Source: Chaenocephalus aceratus (Eukaryota > Chordata > Actinopteri > Perciformes > Channichthyidae). Taken from it: a DNA stretch of 64,000 bases. Shown one piece after another: positions 22,099 to 35,332 of the stretch (positions are counted from its first letter, which is position 1; each line of letters starts with the position of its first letter). The notes beneath the pieces are model-generated. The model ran no database searches. It was not told the DNA's origin and worked only from the letters and a program-made list of their open reading frames with translations. Location of the stretch: contig CM043792.1 in the NCBI GenBank assembly GCA_023974075.1, forward strand, positions 21,343,154 through 21,407,153, in the 5' to 3' direction. A program made the translations under genes and the position numbers.

Positions 22099-25000
22099 AT
22101 GGTGCGCTCCTGTGAACAAGGGATCCCTGCCTGGGTCGCTGTGGGCACCCTGCTCTTCTTAATCCACTCTGTCACAGTCAGAGGAGGTAAGATAAGGAAT
22201 AGCATGAGTACTTCCAATTGTTTGCTTTTACAGAGTTATATCAACTTCGCATCCTGTTTTTAGTGCCTTACAGTTTAAGAGAAGCTGTTTTGTTCTATTT
22301 CAGTTCAGCTTCCCCCATATTGTCAGTGGGTAGTAGGGCACGGCATGAATAGTGGCTTGTGCTCAGCTTCAGGGCAGGGGTTGTGTATTATTTATCTAGT
22401 CTACTTGTTCTGTCCTCAGCTCTGTCTGCCGGGTGCAGAGAAAGAAAGACAAGTCCATTTGCTGCCTGGCTTTGTGCCGGCTCAGTAAAACGGTACAGTG
22501 TAAGCTCCGAGGTGATGCTTTTCTTGCCTCCTGAAGAAGATCAGACTTTACCGATTTTGACCAAAGCTATTGAAGGCCACATTTATGTGCTGTCAGATAA
22601 GATTTCATTTGAGATTCCTCATGGGCACATTAATCTTATATTTAGGAACTGTGTATTTTTATTTTCAGCTTCAGTGAAAAGGACACTGAAACAGCCTTTA
22701 TTCATAACTTGTTTGTCCTTTTTCAATTTTTCTCTCAGATATTTGAAAAATCTGAAATAAAAAAAACTGTTTCCCTAGGTGTGATTAATTAATTGTTACA
22801 ATTGGATGTGGTGTGCCATAATCATTTATAAAAACACCCCCCCTCACCATGCTCAGCTGGCTCATGGTGCTGGCTGCATAATTGGAAGAAGGTTACTTTG
22901 AAGTAGGGGCGCTTGATTGTGGTAGAGATATGGGAGACCTTCCAGGGATCCAATGTGCTCCCCCTGTGGCTGTGTACCCCAGTTGCAGGCCGACTGACGG
23001 CTGTGGCAGAATGGAAACAGCAGCTTGTCACTCTCAGTCTTTTCATGTGTGATTCTCCAGTAGGGGCTTCTTGTACTTGCGCATAAGAGGGCCCATAGAA
23101 GCAGCAATCTGCAATGGCACTGCACACTCAGGATTCTTTTCTGAGCACTTACAGTGCCGGATGTTTTCTGATTCAGTCACTTGGCTTGTTCTCATCGATT
23201 GAAAGCAGAAAAATAGATGGACGTGCAAATCTGTCTTTTCCCAGATACATATTTTCAGTTGTGGTTTTGTCTATGTGTTACGGAGTGCTTGCTGTCTCAA
23301 ATCTGATTTAAGCTGTTGATCATTAACTCGGCTGTGAATTCTTGAAATGCAAAGTCAGGCTGATGCAAATTACATTTAACAAAATAAGAAATAATGCAGG
23401 TGCTAATGATTGAAAACAATCTTGTAATATCAGAAAAATTGTTTATATTCTTTTTAATGCTAATACATCAGATCTGGCTTTGCATATTCATGGTTGTTTT
23501 CCTGTTAAGTGCTGCTAGTCCATCATATTGCACTTTATTTCCACAGCTGCCCTGAAGCAGGAGGTACCATTGGACAGTGGGGCCACGGTGCTGAATCACT
23601 CCATGAGTATGGTGCACCGAATGGAGAGCCTGCTGGCCCTAGGGAACAGCAGTGATGTCACTCTCCGGGTGCAGACCATCAACACGGACGAGGTGAAGGT
23701 GATCCAGGCCCACAGCCTGGTTCTCACGCTGCAGAGTGAGGTGTTTGAGGAACTGCTGCTTAGTCGCAACAACAGCTATTTGCTTTTGAGGGAAACGCCT
23801 GATTGTGCAGCTGTCTTTGACAAGTTTATCAGGTGAGGTGTAATCATTTGTTCAGATTTACTTGTAGATGTTGTTGATCTTCACTCACCATTTTGTCTCT
23901 CTGTTGGAGAAGTGAGATACTCCATCTTGTGAAATATTCTAAAATTACATCTGCTGTTTGAGGCTCACGGTTGAAAACGGAAAGTGTGGGTTTATTCAGT
24001 GACTCAGATGTGAGAAGGGAAACAAAGATGTATTCCTTATTGAAAGATATACTATTTTTAGTCTTTCAAAAATATCTTTTGATGACTATTGCAGCATTGT
24101 TTTTCTCTTCTAGGTATCTGTACTGCGGTGACATCTCAGTGCGGCTAGATCAGGCTGTTTCTCTGCATAAGCTGGCCAGCAAGTATCGAGTGTGGGGCCT
24201 TCAACAGGGTCTAACTCAGTTTATGACCCAACATCTGTCTAGTGATTCACCCACAGGCCATGTGATTGGCTGGTACAACTATGCATTACAAATGGGGGAC
24301 ATAGTCCTGCGGGACAGCTGCCTGCAGTATCTGTCCTGGAACCTGTCCTCTGTGTTTCAGAGCGCAGAATGGAGCTCCATAAGTGAAGACCTGCTCTTTT
24401 CCTTGCTCCAGCGCTCTGACCTCATTCTGCAGAGTGAGCTGGAGCTCTACGAAGCCCTGGAGGCCTGGATCAGCCAGAACCAGCCTGTCAGTTCAACAGT
24501 GGAAAGTGCCCTAAAGGCTGTTCGATACGGCATGATCCCCCCTCATCACCTATTCCGTCTTCAGAAGCAATCCCCCCTCATGCAGAAGCATTACGAGTCT
24601 ATCCGAGATCTACTCTACTTAGCTTTCCAATTTCACTCCGCCTCACCTATCCAACTGGCAAAGTTCTTCGATGTTAACTGCAGTATTTTCACTCCCCGTA
24701 ACTACCTGTCCACATCCTGGGGTTCCCCTTGGGTTATCAATAATCCCACCCGTGATGACCGCAGTTTCAGCTTCCAAACCCAGCTCGGGCCCAGCGGCCA
24801 TGACTCCAGTAAGCGAGTGACCTGGAACGCCCTCTTCTCCCCTCGCTGGCTCCCACTCAGTGCCAGGTCAACCTACACTGAGCTGGGTGCCATGCAGCCT
24901 ACACGCACAGATGGTGGTCGACCTCGCATTATTGTAACACCAGCCACTTCCAGCCCAGACTTTGCTGGTGTTAGTTTCCAAAAGACGGTGATGGTGATGG

Positions 25001-25188
25001 CAAGACAACAAGGAAAAATTGTGGTTCGCCACGTCTACAACTTCCACCAGAGCACTGAGGAGGCTGGGGATTTCTTGGTGGATGCTGACCTGCAGCGACG
25101 TGCATCAGAGTACCTGATTGATAGCTCCCTCTATCTGCACATTGTAATAAAACCTCTCTACCATACCCTCCTTGTTGCCAGGAAATAA
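22099..25188 (+). CDS. btbd17: BTB/POZ domain-containing protein 17, 3 coding exons
   Basis: Exons 22099-22186, 23547-23832 and 24114-25188 join in frame (phases 1 and 2) to 482 residues, close to the human length. Exon 1 encodes a signal peptide with hydrophobic core WVAVGTLLFLIHSV, which is unusual for a BTB protein but characteristic of BTBD17. Residues about 55-160 form the BTB fold (SSDVTLRV, then QAHSLVLTLQSEVFEELL and YLYCGDISV). The BACK domain follows at about 165-270 (QYLSWNLSSVF, then SDLILQSELELYEALEAWI). A TRAF-like C-terminal region completes the protein. It is probably secreted or within the secretory pathway, related to galectin-3-binding protein in BTB-BACK layout. Human BTBD17 lies beside GPRC5C on 17q25.1, as here. 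The larger open frame from 23971 starts in the intron and is not the true exon start. Confidence 0.9.
22187..23546 (+). other. btbd17: btbd17 intron 1
   Basis: 1.36-kb intron between the signal-peptide exon and the BTB exon. Open frames inside it (for example 22359-22760, 133 codons) have no domain resemblance and are chance. Confidence 0.7.
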
Positions 25189-25777
25189 AAGCAGTGATGT
25201 GTGTGGCCTTACCATACGTAGCCACCATTCACCCACACAATCACATGCACATATTCCAAAGTAAACTCACAGCACATATTTATGCATCAGGTCTGTGACA
25301 TCTATATATGGTAAGAAGGTTTTTTTTTGTAACATACAAAACTATTACAGCTTAACTATCAAAATAACAATAGTGGTTTTCAGTATTTCATGCATACTAA
25401 GAAAAAAACATTTCATGTACTGTATTTTGCTCAAAGTATTGTAGTCCAGCAGTTGTTTCCCTTCAATTACTTGAATCCACGTGATGGTTAATGTTTTTTC
25501 ATAGGTACTAGAGAGGTTTTGCTTTAAAATAAGATGTATTGCTTTTATTTTTTCTCATTCGACTTCTCAGCAACCAAATATAGATTTTAGTTAAATGCAC
25601 TTATCCTATGACATACCCTTATATAGCCTACTTTCCTACCAACATGTGTTGATTAAACTTAAATCCCTTTATTGGTGTTCCTTTATTGTAGTTGACTATT
25701 GCAAGACAGTGAGTTCTTTAGTATTCTGTTTTTTTTTGTATTACCTATTGATACATAATGCATTGTGTCTTACTTTT

Positions 25778-25783
25778 AATAAA
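25778..25783 (+). terminator. btbd17: Poly(A) signal of btbd17
   Basis: AATAAA 590 bases after the stop codon, with more AATAAA words at 25817-25827. An earlier AATAAA overlaps the stop codon itself (25184-25189) and is less likely to be the main site. Confidence 0.5.
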
Positions 25784-25932
25784 CTGCACCAGTATTTGAT
25801 GTTCACCCTCCAACAAATAAAATAAAAACAATTTAAAATGAGTATTTCTGTGTTGAGTGGTTTGCCCTTCAAATATAAAATCTACGAGATCGTAGTTAGT
25901 GTCATATTTGAGCAAGTGCTCACACAATACAA

Positions 25933-25984
25933 ACTACTTATCCCATGATGCATAGCACGAAACAGGAAATACGTCATTACGTCG
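25933..25984 (+). promoter_or_regulatory. map2k6: map2k6 promoter: ZNF143-like, ETS and CRE-like sites
   Basis: ACTACTTATCCCATGATGCA (25933-25952) matches the ZNF143/THAP11 consensus ACTACAAYTCCCAGMATGC closely. CAGGAAAT then runs into TACGTCAT (25970-25977) and TTACGTCG (25977-25984), an ETS plus CRE/ATF arrangement. These sit about 320-360 bases upstream of the start codon, just past the btbd17 poly(A) site. Confidence 0.45.
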
Positions 25985-26296
25985 TTGGAACCTTCAGCTG
26001 TCAGACTTTGGCCACCCTAAAAGTGGAGGTTTTGTTAGCAAACTAACTCGAACTGTTCAACCCGCGCAGACTTTATTTAAAGTTGTGCATCCATCTGCGG
26101 ATTGATCTTTGAACGCGCCAGCTGGTGATTGTAGCACTGAGATTGCACGAAGACAAACTGTTTAGTTTTAATCGCTGCTAGTTTTTGCACAAGCCAGCGA
26201 TCCTGAGCGGGTGTAAGGCTAGATGCAGGGAGGGAGGGAGTAAAAAAAGGCAAAAGTCTTTGTGCTTCCCTTCCCCCCCATCAAAGCAAAGGGGAA

Positions 26297-29200
26297 ATGT
26301 CTCTGTCTAAAGGAGGTAAGTGGTGTTTTTCCACTCTTTTTTAAAAAGTAACTGTGCATATACTAAATTTAAGACGTGTAGTTTGCGTGGAAGTAATTTA
26401 GCTAGCTATGTTTCAGAAATGTAACCTTGCCAGGTGGAAAGCTGCATGTATGAGGGGTGAAAAAATAAGCTAGCCAGCATGTCTTTCCTGCTTTCTATCA
26501 TTATGCGAAGTCTCTGGACACACTGCTGTCTGAAGGTATTCATCGTAGATTTACTGATATTGTACTAACTTATAGTTTTTACTATTAATATTTTAGCTAA
26601 ATGCTTCACTCGTGTCCTCGTTTAACTTCCCGTGTTGTGATAAGCTAACACCGTTTTCACGACAATAAAGGACTTTTGCCAAGCTGTAATTCAGAACCAA
26701 CCTGCCCCTCAGCTGGGAATCACCGCGCTGCCGGGATTAGTTTCTCCCCTACGATAAAGTGGGACCACAGGTGTTAATATGTTCCGACCTCCTGACTCAT
26801 GACTGCTCGTTTGGGGTGAAGTTATTTTACTTTGGCAAGTGTGTTGGCGCACAAATATTTTTAGCACTGCGACCAACTAAATGCATTTTTTTTTTCCGTC
26901 GGTGGAAATTGTTGTTTTATTTTAAAACAGGCGGCGAAGCTAAGAAACCATGGCGCTATCACACACTTCCGCCAGTCAGTCATTGAGTCTGTGTAATCAG
27001 CGTACACTGTTGAATAAAACACACACCTTGGAAAAATCAAGGTCCTTCCTCTGCGTCAAACACACACGTACACAGACAGACAGACAGACACACACACACG
27101 CACGCACACGCACACACATACACATACACACACACATTATGATGATGTCAATTTACATTTCAAGTGCACCGCTTGTGTTGTTACACAATCATACTAGCGT
27201 TACCATGGTCGGGAGTACACACTGTTTTCAGAGGGCTGTGTAGATTGGTGCTTCTGCTCAGGCAATCACAGCCTTTGGCCTACCATGGCATGTTTTGACT
27301 TGCAGCACCAATACCTTGTGCAGCCTCTCTTTGTTGACAGTTCACTGGCTGCAAGCAGATTCTCTATAGCTGCCACACTGGTTCTGTGCTGTAATTACTG
27401 TGTGCACTGATAGGTCTTTGTGAACGTGTTTTTTGTTCTCTCTCTGGCCACTACATGATTGTGCCTTCCGTGGTCAAGGAAGGAGCGGGCCTGAGTGCAT
27501 TGAAGGGCTTTCCATGGTATTGCTGAGGCATGTTTGGAGATTGGGTTACCTCTAACGGCACTGATAGGGTTGTGTGGAAGATTATATGGGCATGAGTCAT
27601 CCTTTTTCTGTATATGGACCCACTCTGAGGCGGGAGCTTCCTGATGGTGACTAGCCACACAGCTATTGACATTTTGATCTCATGCACGATCCTGGAATTC
27701 TTGTTCACATTACGCACTGCACCGTGGATAGTTTCCACTGAACATCTTTTGGTTTTCTAAGAACTGCTGCATTTCCTGTCGAAGCGCACCAAGCCACTGC
27801 TTCTCTCACAAGTAGATGATACTGATAACTCCAACACAGCATCAGTAGAACAAGATGGACACAATGATCAATACTTGCAATTAAAACACTGTATCTTAAG
27901 AAAACGTTTCCTATGTAAAGACAAATACAGGTTGTGGAGATGTTAGAATGTGACTTGGCTTCATTGCACACATTGATATTAACATTATTGTTCATTGTAT
28001 ACAACTAACTATGCCGTGAATAAAGAGCAATCTCTGGGAAATGGCATGTGTTAATGTGATATACTCTTGACTGCAGCTGAGGCTCTGTGTCCTGTCAAGC
28101 TTAGTGCGAGGGCCAGTTGCAGCAGAAAGCTTTCTGAAGCTGGCCTCGGTTGGCCCTATTGGGGACAGCGAGCAGCGGGAAGCAAGCAGGCCAAGTGAAG
28201 TGACATCATATTTCCCAAAAGGTCCTGACAGTTGTGTTTTAGGCGGATGTGTCCAGTCTGGCTGCGAGTCATATTCCAGCAAACACTTGCAGCTTGCCTT
28301 CAAATACTGCTACCATGGAGTTATGAGTATTTCAAATCCATTCATATTTCACAGTAAATAAGTCTTGCCGTAACTATGACTTAATTGAAACAAAACACTG
28401 CATAGAGTGAAAGATAGTTTGGCAGATATCTGAAATAGCTTAAAAACAGTTGTTGTACTTCCCTATGCATGCTAACTAATTTTGGTCCATGAACAAAAGA
28501 CTGTCTTATTTGTCAGGTCATCAGAAATCTTTGAGTGCTCTTACTTTATCCCACGCAGAGAAAATGCAACATCTATTTTTGACTGAGCATGTGTGAGTAA
28601 ATCACACTTCAATCTCTCCCTACCACATGAGACTGCCGTAGTCTGTCCAGACACTGGAGGGCCTATTTTAGGGCTGCAGCACAAAATGGACCTGTCTGAT
28701 GTTTCAGTGGTTGGCCATAAAATCTAAAATCTTTGTTAAACTTCACTTCCCCTCCAGCTTATTCTAGCAAGGAGGGGTTTACCCAACTTACTTCCTCCAC
28801 ACTGGAGTATTGTGACTCACTCGATGGCAAACACAACCCAACATAATGAATAAGAGCTGTTGCATTTGTTCTAAAGTGAAGGTGTTTGTGCATGAAACCA
28901 GTTTCTCTGAACTGGAGTAGAATAATTGCACAGCCTGTCCTGAGCATGCAGCAGTACCAGAACAGGAAATAAACAGCCAGGACTGAAATATTTCTCATCC
29001 TATCCCTGTGGGTGGGAACATTTAAGCACACGGAGGTAAAGGTCAAGAAAAGGGTTCTATTTTTCCTGTTGACCTTGCAACAAGAGCTCACATGCTGAAC
29101 TCAAGTGTCCGTGTCAAGAAAAGTGGAGTTGTTTTTGCTTTGTTGCTACTCGTAGGCCCGGTAGCTGCGTCATTCTGGCAGGGACTTGCAGCCTCTTGTG

Positions 29201-32200
29201 GGAAGTCCCAGTGGCTTCTGGTAAATTGTGTTTATGAATGGACTGCTGTCACTGATTCAACACAGGAAAGGTCCAGGAAGTGCAGTTTACCGCACTATAA
29301 TCAAGACATTCAAAACTAAACTATGGAAAAAAACATTGATGGGTGGTTTGATAAGAATTATAGTATCAGTACAAATAAAAAAATCTTCCCTTGCACCTGC
29401 CTTTTTTCCATTTGCGTCATCATACCAATGTCCATTTGAGTCATCATACCAACCTCAGCTTGGAGTACACCTAATCTCCTGATAACCGATCACCTGCTGC
29501 AGGTTATGGCAAATGAGGCAACTTTATTGAAACCTTGAAAAACCTATTACTACCAGAATAGAATACAATTCCCCATCAATACATGGATGGTGTGAAAACA
29601 AGTTCATTGTGCACTTAATAGCCTAAATTAAAATGTAAAGCAAGCCTCCTCTCCACACTCGGGCACAAGTGGTGTGACCATTTGCCTTAGTCCTTTACAA
29701 AACTCAGCTAATTATACTACTCTGTTGCTCCTAAATATCGATCACTGTATGACTATCACGACGCTGAGATGGTAATGGTTTTCTAATTTCTTGTCTCCAA
29801 GGGAAGAAGAAGAACCCTGGGCTGAAGCTGGCCAAAGAAGTGTTTGCACAGCCCCCCCCAGCAGCAGCAGCGTAAGGCTTCTCTTTACAATGGGTTAGAG
29901 CAAGAACATTGAAATGGCTTCAGCCTGGTATTGACTTATTGCATCTAATAGAGATACTTTGGGTAAACATCTTTCACTGTTGCTATGTGCATATGTACCG
30001 TTCAGTTTATTTATTTATTTTTACTGTTTTATACATTTGTTGTATTCTATTTATGTGAAATGCTCGTCTACATGCAAAGAAAGAAATGACGTCCAGAAAT
30101 GCAGACATTTAACACTGACTTCAACTTTATCTCATTTATAAATAAACATGCACAATTTATCTTACAGTGTGAATATTCATTACTGAGTATTATAACATGT
30201 TCTTCCTGTCTTAACCTTGCTCTCTCCCTGCAGGCCCCCTCGAGATCTTGACTCGAAAGCTTGCGTCACAATCGGAGACCAGGTAAGATTAGCTATGGTT
30301 TCCCGAGGGCACCGAGCCTTCGCAGCAGCTGGCCCCAGGCTCTGGAATACTCTGCCCCTCCATGTGAGGTCGGCCCAGACCCTGGGGGTTTTTAAATCTA
30401 CTCTTAAAACACACTTCTTCTCCCTGGCCTTTTAGTCAGAGCGGAGCACGACTCCTGACTTTTCCCTGTGTTTTTTATATATCTGCTGTAATTGATTGTC
30501 TTTTATTGTGATTGTAGTAATGTGTTTTTATGTGATTGTAGTATTTATTACATGTACAGCACTTTGGCCCGACCAAAAATCACTTTTAAATGTGCTTTAT
30601 AAATAAACTTTGATTTGATTTCCCTGCCTTTCTCTCCTGAACACGTACATTAATACAACTTCTGCCTCTTTCCTCTAGAACTTTGTGGTGAAGGCAGATG
30701 ACTTGGAGCAGATTGGAGAGCTGGGCAGGGGGGCGTACGGCGTGGTCGACAAGATGAAACATGTGCCCAGCGGTGTTATCATGGCTGTCAAGGTGGGCTG
30801 GGGGGCCGCTTCTCGGGTTACCTGATCTGTTAACTCACCGTGCTTTTTAAAATAGTACCATGACTCATAGATGTATTCAAGATATGAGCTCAAACATTTG
30901 GATGAGATCTATCCGATCCATAATATGCTATAGTGGGGAGGGGGGGGACACAGTTTGAGTTTCAAGATGTTCTGCCCTCTGATGACGCCTAACTAAGCAT
31001 CTTTGAGCATTAAGAAAAACAGCCAAAAAATCGAATGTATTATTATTATTAATGTGTAATGTTTGCGTCCCCAGCGGATTCGTGCCACCGTCAACACGCT
31101 GGAGCAGAAGAGGCTTCTGATGGACTTGGACATTTCTATGAGGACAGTGGACTGCTTCCACACCGTCACATTCTACGGTGCCCTCTTCAGAGAGGTGAGC
31201 ACACAAGGACTGTCATGGACTCCTGCAGGTGTTGCGTTGTGTGTGTGTGTGTGTGAGCATCCTGTTTTAAATTGTTGGGTGACATCTTTTTTTCTTTCAG
31301 GGGGATGTCTGGATCTGCATGGAGCTGATGGACACGTCTCTGGATAAGTTCTATAAGAAAGTTATCGAGAAAGGCAAAGACTTCCCAGAGGACATCCTGG
31401 GCAAGATCACAGTAGCAGTACGTCCTGTCCCATATTTTTCACTATTAGTGTCACCAGTGATGGGGTTGTTACTAAAAAAAAAAGTAATATATTACTCATT
31501 ACTTTAAATAAAAGTAATATATTACTTTACCTCGTTACTCTTTACATTACTTTTGCGTTACTCAGCAACAGCCTATAGCCAAAACTTAAAACTTAGGCCT
31601 ACATGTGCACACATATAACAATTACTATTGCAATAAGGAAGACATAACAAGTTAATAACGGTGAAAATTGTCGGCACACACTCAACATCATCACACTGGG
31701 TATGGGGGTCTTTAGCTACTAGCTTCGTGTTAGCATGTTGCCTCTGCAGGTGTTGGAGAGGTTTGATGTTGTTGTGTTTGCAGCAGTGCACCTTACCGTC
31801 ACATTCCTGTCCTTTCTTCTGACACATTTAAAATAATGGGCATACCTCCACCCCTCGAAAGTTATAGCTGTTGATGTCTCTGTCTCTGCAGCTCAACCCC
31901 TGTGACGGCTGCATGTGGACAAGTTGCGCAAATGTTACGAAAATATAAACCTGCGGCGGAAATCCCTCTAGTGACTTGAAATATTTAAAATTGTTAAAAG
32001 TTAGACCCATCACATTTACCAATCTTATCTACCCCTGGAACTAGCTAAACTAGTTATAAATGTTTATTATTTACTGTCGTGTCGGTTCACTCATTCACTG
32101 GATCAGCGAGCTGCATGAGACACAGACGGGCTGTCAGGAGAGGGAGAGCAAAAGAGAGGCTCCGCTTATTAAACCCGCCGTGTTATTATCCAAAGTTACT

Positions 32201-35200
32201 GTAAACTTCTGAATAATGTAGTAACGACTAGTCTGTCAAAGGGAGAATCTAGTCATTTTTTCGCGCAATGTTAGTAGCCTAACTATAGTGTGATTACTGA
32301 AGTAACGTGTTTCGCGCAATGATAGTAACTGTAGTGTGATTACTGAATTTTATAACGGTAACACGTTACATTACTCCGTTACCGATGAATGTAATATTAT
32401 TATACCCAGCTCACGTTTTACATTATTACAGGATCGGTCCCAACATGTTGACTTTCGTCGAGAGCAAGTTATGTGTCCTTTTTTTTTTTTTTTTTTAGCT
32501 TTGGTCGCATTCAGTTACTTAGATATGCGGTGCTTTATAAAATATGAGTGACTCCTGGGGAAAAAAACTATTTAAAAGTTTATAAAACATAAATATTGTA
32601 TCATGTATGTGCACGTAAAACACTCATTGTAACTGAGAAATCATCTTCATCTACATTTCTGGATAATATTATTTAATAATTTCTCCTTTTCTTTAATGTT
32701 CTCTCTCCACAGATTGTCAAGGCATTAGATCATCTGCACAGTAACCTGTCAGTGATACACAGAGGTAATTCAATTGTCAGTGTATGCAGTGTTTCTCATT
32801 GTTGCTATACTATGTTCTCCGTCGTCATTTTCCCGACACGTCTTTTCCCAGATGTGAAGCCCTCCAATGTTCTGATCAACACTCAGGGCCAAGTGAAAAT
32901 GTGTGACTTCGGCATCAGTGGCCACCTGGTCGACTCGGTGGCCAAAACAATGGACGCAGGCTGCAAGCCCTACATGGCGGTAATTACGGAGTGTTGCATT
33001 TTTTTTTTTAATCGACTGTGGAATTGCTTTTTTAAAATGTCTGAAAAAACAGATATTAACAGTCCAGGAGGATATTATTCATTCCTCTATTTTCCACTTC
33101 GCTTCAACATCTCAACTCTATGAATGAAGGTTTAGAATCTTATTTGCATGCCTTTTTTAATTCTTGATGGGGTTTAATTCTTAATAGCTTTCATCTGTAA
33201 ATATTAATTATAATTCTGTATTTTCCTGTTTATATATTTTAAGTAAATGCAACAAAAAAAGTTAAGCTTTCCTTAAAGATGCAGTATAACCATTTATGTT
33301 TTTTGTTCAAAACGTTCTCGTATAATATTGGTACTTATCTGTTGTTAATGATCTCTTTCAGCCTGAGCGGATCAACCCCGACCTCAACCAGAAAGGCTAC
33401 AGTGTCAAGTCAGACATATGGAGTCTTGGTATCACCATGGTGAGTAGAGTTTGGTTTGAATATGTGAAACTTGATGCCATTTGTGATACATTTTAGGCAA
33501 AATAATCCATGTTTTTTATTCACTTTAAACAGAGATGGGAGAAGTTCTCAGATCTTGTACTTCTAGTAAAAGTAGAAGTACCAGAGTGTAGGAATACTCT
33601 GTTACGAGTAAAAGTCCTGCATTCAAAAATGTTACTCAAGTAAAAGTACAAAAGTATTGGCATCAAAATATACTTGGAGTACCAAAAGTAAAAGTACTCA
33701 TTAGGCACATTTCAGAATAATACATATATTATATGTTTTGATTATAATGATTGATTAAAGTGGTATCAAAGCTGTTAAAGGTGCAGCTAGTTTAAAGGAC
33801 TTTGCATACTGCAGGGTAGCTTGGGAATGTTACTCCAGGTTTAAATAACGTTCTTTTTAGGTGTTGATTATATTTCACATTTATTATAAAAAATCTGTAA
33901 GTAACTAAAATTACAAAATAAATGTAGTGGAGTGAAAGTACACGATTTACGTCTGAATTGTAGTACAAAGAAGCATACAATTGAAAAATGCTACATGATT
34001 ATTTCATATATCACTTACACGACTACAAAAAACTAAATTATTATTATTCTACCTTGGTTGAATGTATTATTTCATTACTCTATACTCCAATATAATATAC
34101 AAGTTATTGTACAAAATGCATCAGTGTGTTACTTAGGATAAAAACACCTGTTTCCAAGCAGTAAAGTTTGAACTGTTATTTATTCTGCCTTCTGTGAATT
34201 AGTCTGTGATGAGCATCTTGTTTGTTTTTTAAATTCATAATAAAGCTCAAGCAGTCCAACACCATGTTGGTGTGCATTCCCAACCAAAGTATGTTTTGTC
34301 AGCGTGATAATTTCTATTTGATGATTAAAACGATAAAGAAAAGAGATCCCACAGGTAACTCTTATTTCCAACAGCACTAATGCAGAGTCAAGATGACTGT
34401 TGAGAATACACAATTCAAACCTATTGTAGAACTTTTTTTCAGATTTTTAGAAATCGATGAATTTGCTGTTGATAGTCCGTATCACAAGCAGATTTATAAA
34501 ATCTACTGCAGTCATGTAGTTTAGCTCTGTCGTGTACAATCCTTTGTAAACCACCCTTTCTCTGTCTCACAGATTGAACTGGCCATATTGAAATTCCCCT
34601 ACGACTCATGGGGAACCCCGTTCCAGCAGCTCAAACAGGTGGTGGACGAGCCGTCCCCACAGCTGCCTGCCGACCGTTTCTCCCCCGAGATGGTGGACTT
34701 CATCTCCCAGTGGTGAGTCTCGCACCTCCATGTCAGATGTGCAGACCTTCCTCACTTCATGCTCCTCATTCACCTCGCTGTGTGTGGCGCAGGGGCCCAG
34801 CAGGGGTCAGTGTTTGCTTTGTGTTTACTGAAAGAGGTGGCCCCAGCACAGTATCTGTAGAGTTCTTATCACTTGACTATTTTTAGATGTGGTTTTTCTA
34901 AAGTTGTTATAAATGTATATGATATTGTTTTCAGTTTCTCACTTTAGCATGTTTCTCTTTGTTTTTACAGCTTAAGAAAGAAGCCAAATGAGAGACCAGC
35001 TTATACAGAATTAATGGTAAGTAGTTTATAAGATTTTTTTCTTACCGTCAAACGACAACAAAAATGTGTAATGTTCCACTTTCAAAGTCCCTCTCTGATC
35101 AGTGTGCTCTGGTTCTTGCATTTGTCCACAAGAGGCCAGAATTAGCTAGTTAACCCACGATTATGTGTTAATTTCAAAAGTTAATAACATCATTAGATAA

Positions 35201-35332
35201 TTTGTTCTCATTTAAGACTAATCCCCAAGTGTTGTCTTTCTTTTTTTGTTGCAGCAACATCCATTTCTCACCCTACATGACTCCAAAGACACAGACGTGG
35301 CCAGTTTTGTCAAGATCATCCTCAAAGACTGA
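26297..35332 (+). CDS. map2k6: Dual-specificity MAP kinase kinase 6 (MKK6), 12 coding exons
   Basis: Exons: 26297-26315, 29802-29871, 30234-30282, 30679-30792, 31075-31194, 31301-31417, 32713-32764, 32852-32979, 33362-33439, 34573-34712, 34971-35016, 35255-35332. They total 1011 bases, 336 residues (human 334). All junctions are GT..AG and the phases agree. The N terminus MSLSKGGKKKNPGLKL carries the basic/hydrophobic p38-docking motif. The kinase domain shows the glycine loop LGRGAYGVV, ATP lysine in IMAVK, catalytic loop VIHRDVKPSN, CDFG, and activation loop SVAKT with the Ser and Thr phosphorylated by MAP3Ks. It ends with the C-terminal docking segment HPFLTLHDSKDTDVASFV. It activates p38 kinases by Thr/Tyr phosphorylation in stress and cytokine signalling. 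MAP2K3 is the close alternative; the N terminus (PPRDLDSKACVTIGDQ) and synteny with kcnj2 favour MAP2K6. No damage was seen. Confidence 0.95.
26316..29801 (+). other. map2k6: map2k6 intron 1
   Basis: 3.5-kb intron holding a CA/CAGA microsatellite (about 27061-27136) and otherwise unassigned DNA. No alternative first exon could be supported. Confidence 0.7.
27061..27136. repeat. Compound (CA)n/(CAGA)n microsatellite
   Basis: ACACAC runs interrupted by CAGACAGACAGA and CGCACG variants inside map2k6 intron 1. Confidence 0.9.
30284..30622 (+). mobile_element. 5'-truncated L2-like LINE in map2k6 intron 3
   Basis: The frame reads the typical C terminus of a fish L2-type ORF2 (RAFAAAGPRLWNTLPLHVRS, then FKSTLKTHFFSLAF and a stop). 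The family's 3' UTR follows (AGCACTTTGG, TTTATAAATAAA) with a TTTGATTTGATTT tail. The homology starts immediately after the exon 3 splice donor and fills most of the 396-base intron. Confidence 0.85.
31447..32422. mobile_element. hAT-like non-autonomous element in map2k6 intron 6 (approximate ends)
   Basis: The left end has CAGTGATGGGGTTGTTACT with AGTAATATATTAC repeats; the right end has AACACGTTACATTACTCCG, then TACCCAGCTCACG. This matches the texture of the common fish family whose ends are rich in 'agtaac/gttact'. A clean target-site duplication was not found. Confidence 0.5.
33527..33990 (+). mobile_element. AGTAAAAGT-type fish repeat in map2k6 intron 9, truncated
   Basis: Starts GATGGGAGAAGTTCTCAGAT and continues with many AGTAAAAGTA words (for example CAAGTAAAAGTACAAAAGTA), then GTAGTGGAGTGAAAGTAC. 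This is one of the most abundant percomorph non-autonomous elements. The 3' inverted end is missing. Confidence 0.7.

Noticed and set aside
22359..22760. 133-codon plus-strand frame
   Set aside because: Lies wholly inside btbd17 intron 1, with no family resemblance and a basic, low-complexity end; chance frame.
32752..33123. 123-codon frame considered as a separate kinase fragment
   Set aside because: It is map2k6 exon 8 plus flanking intron sequence, already included in the gene model.
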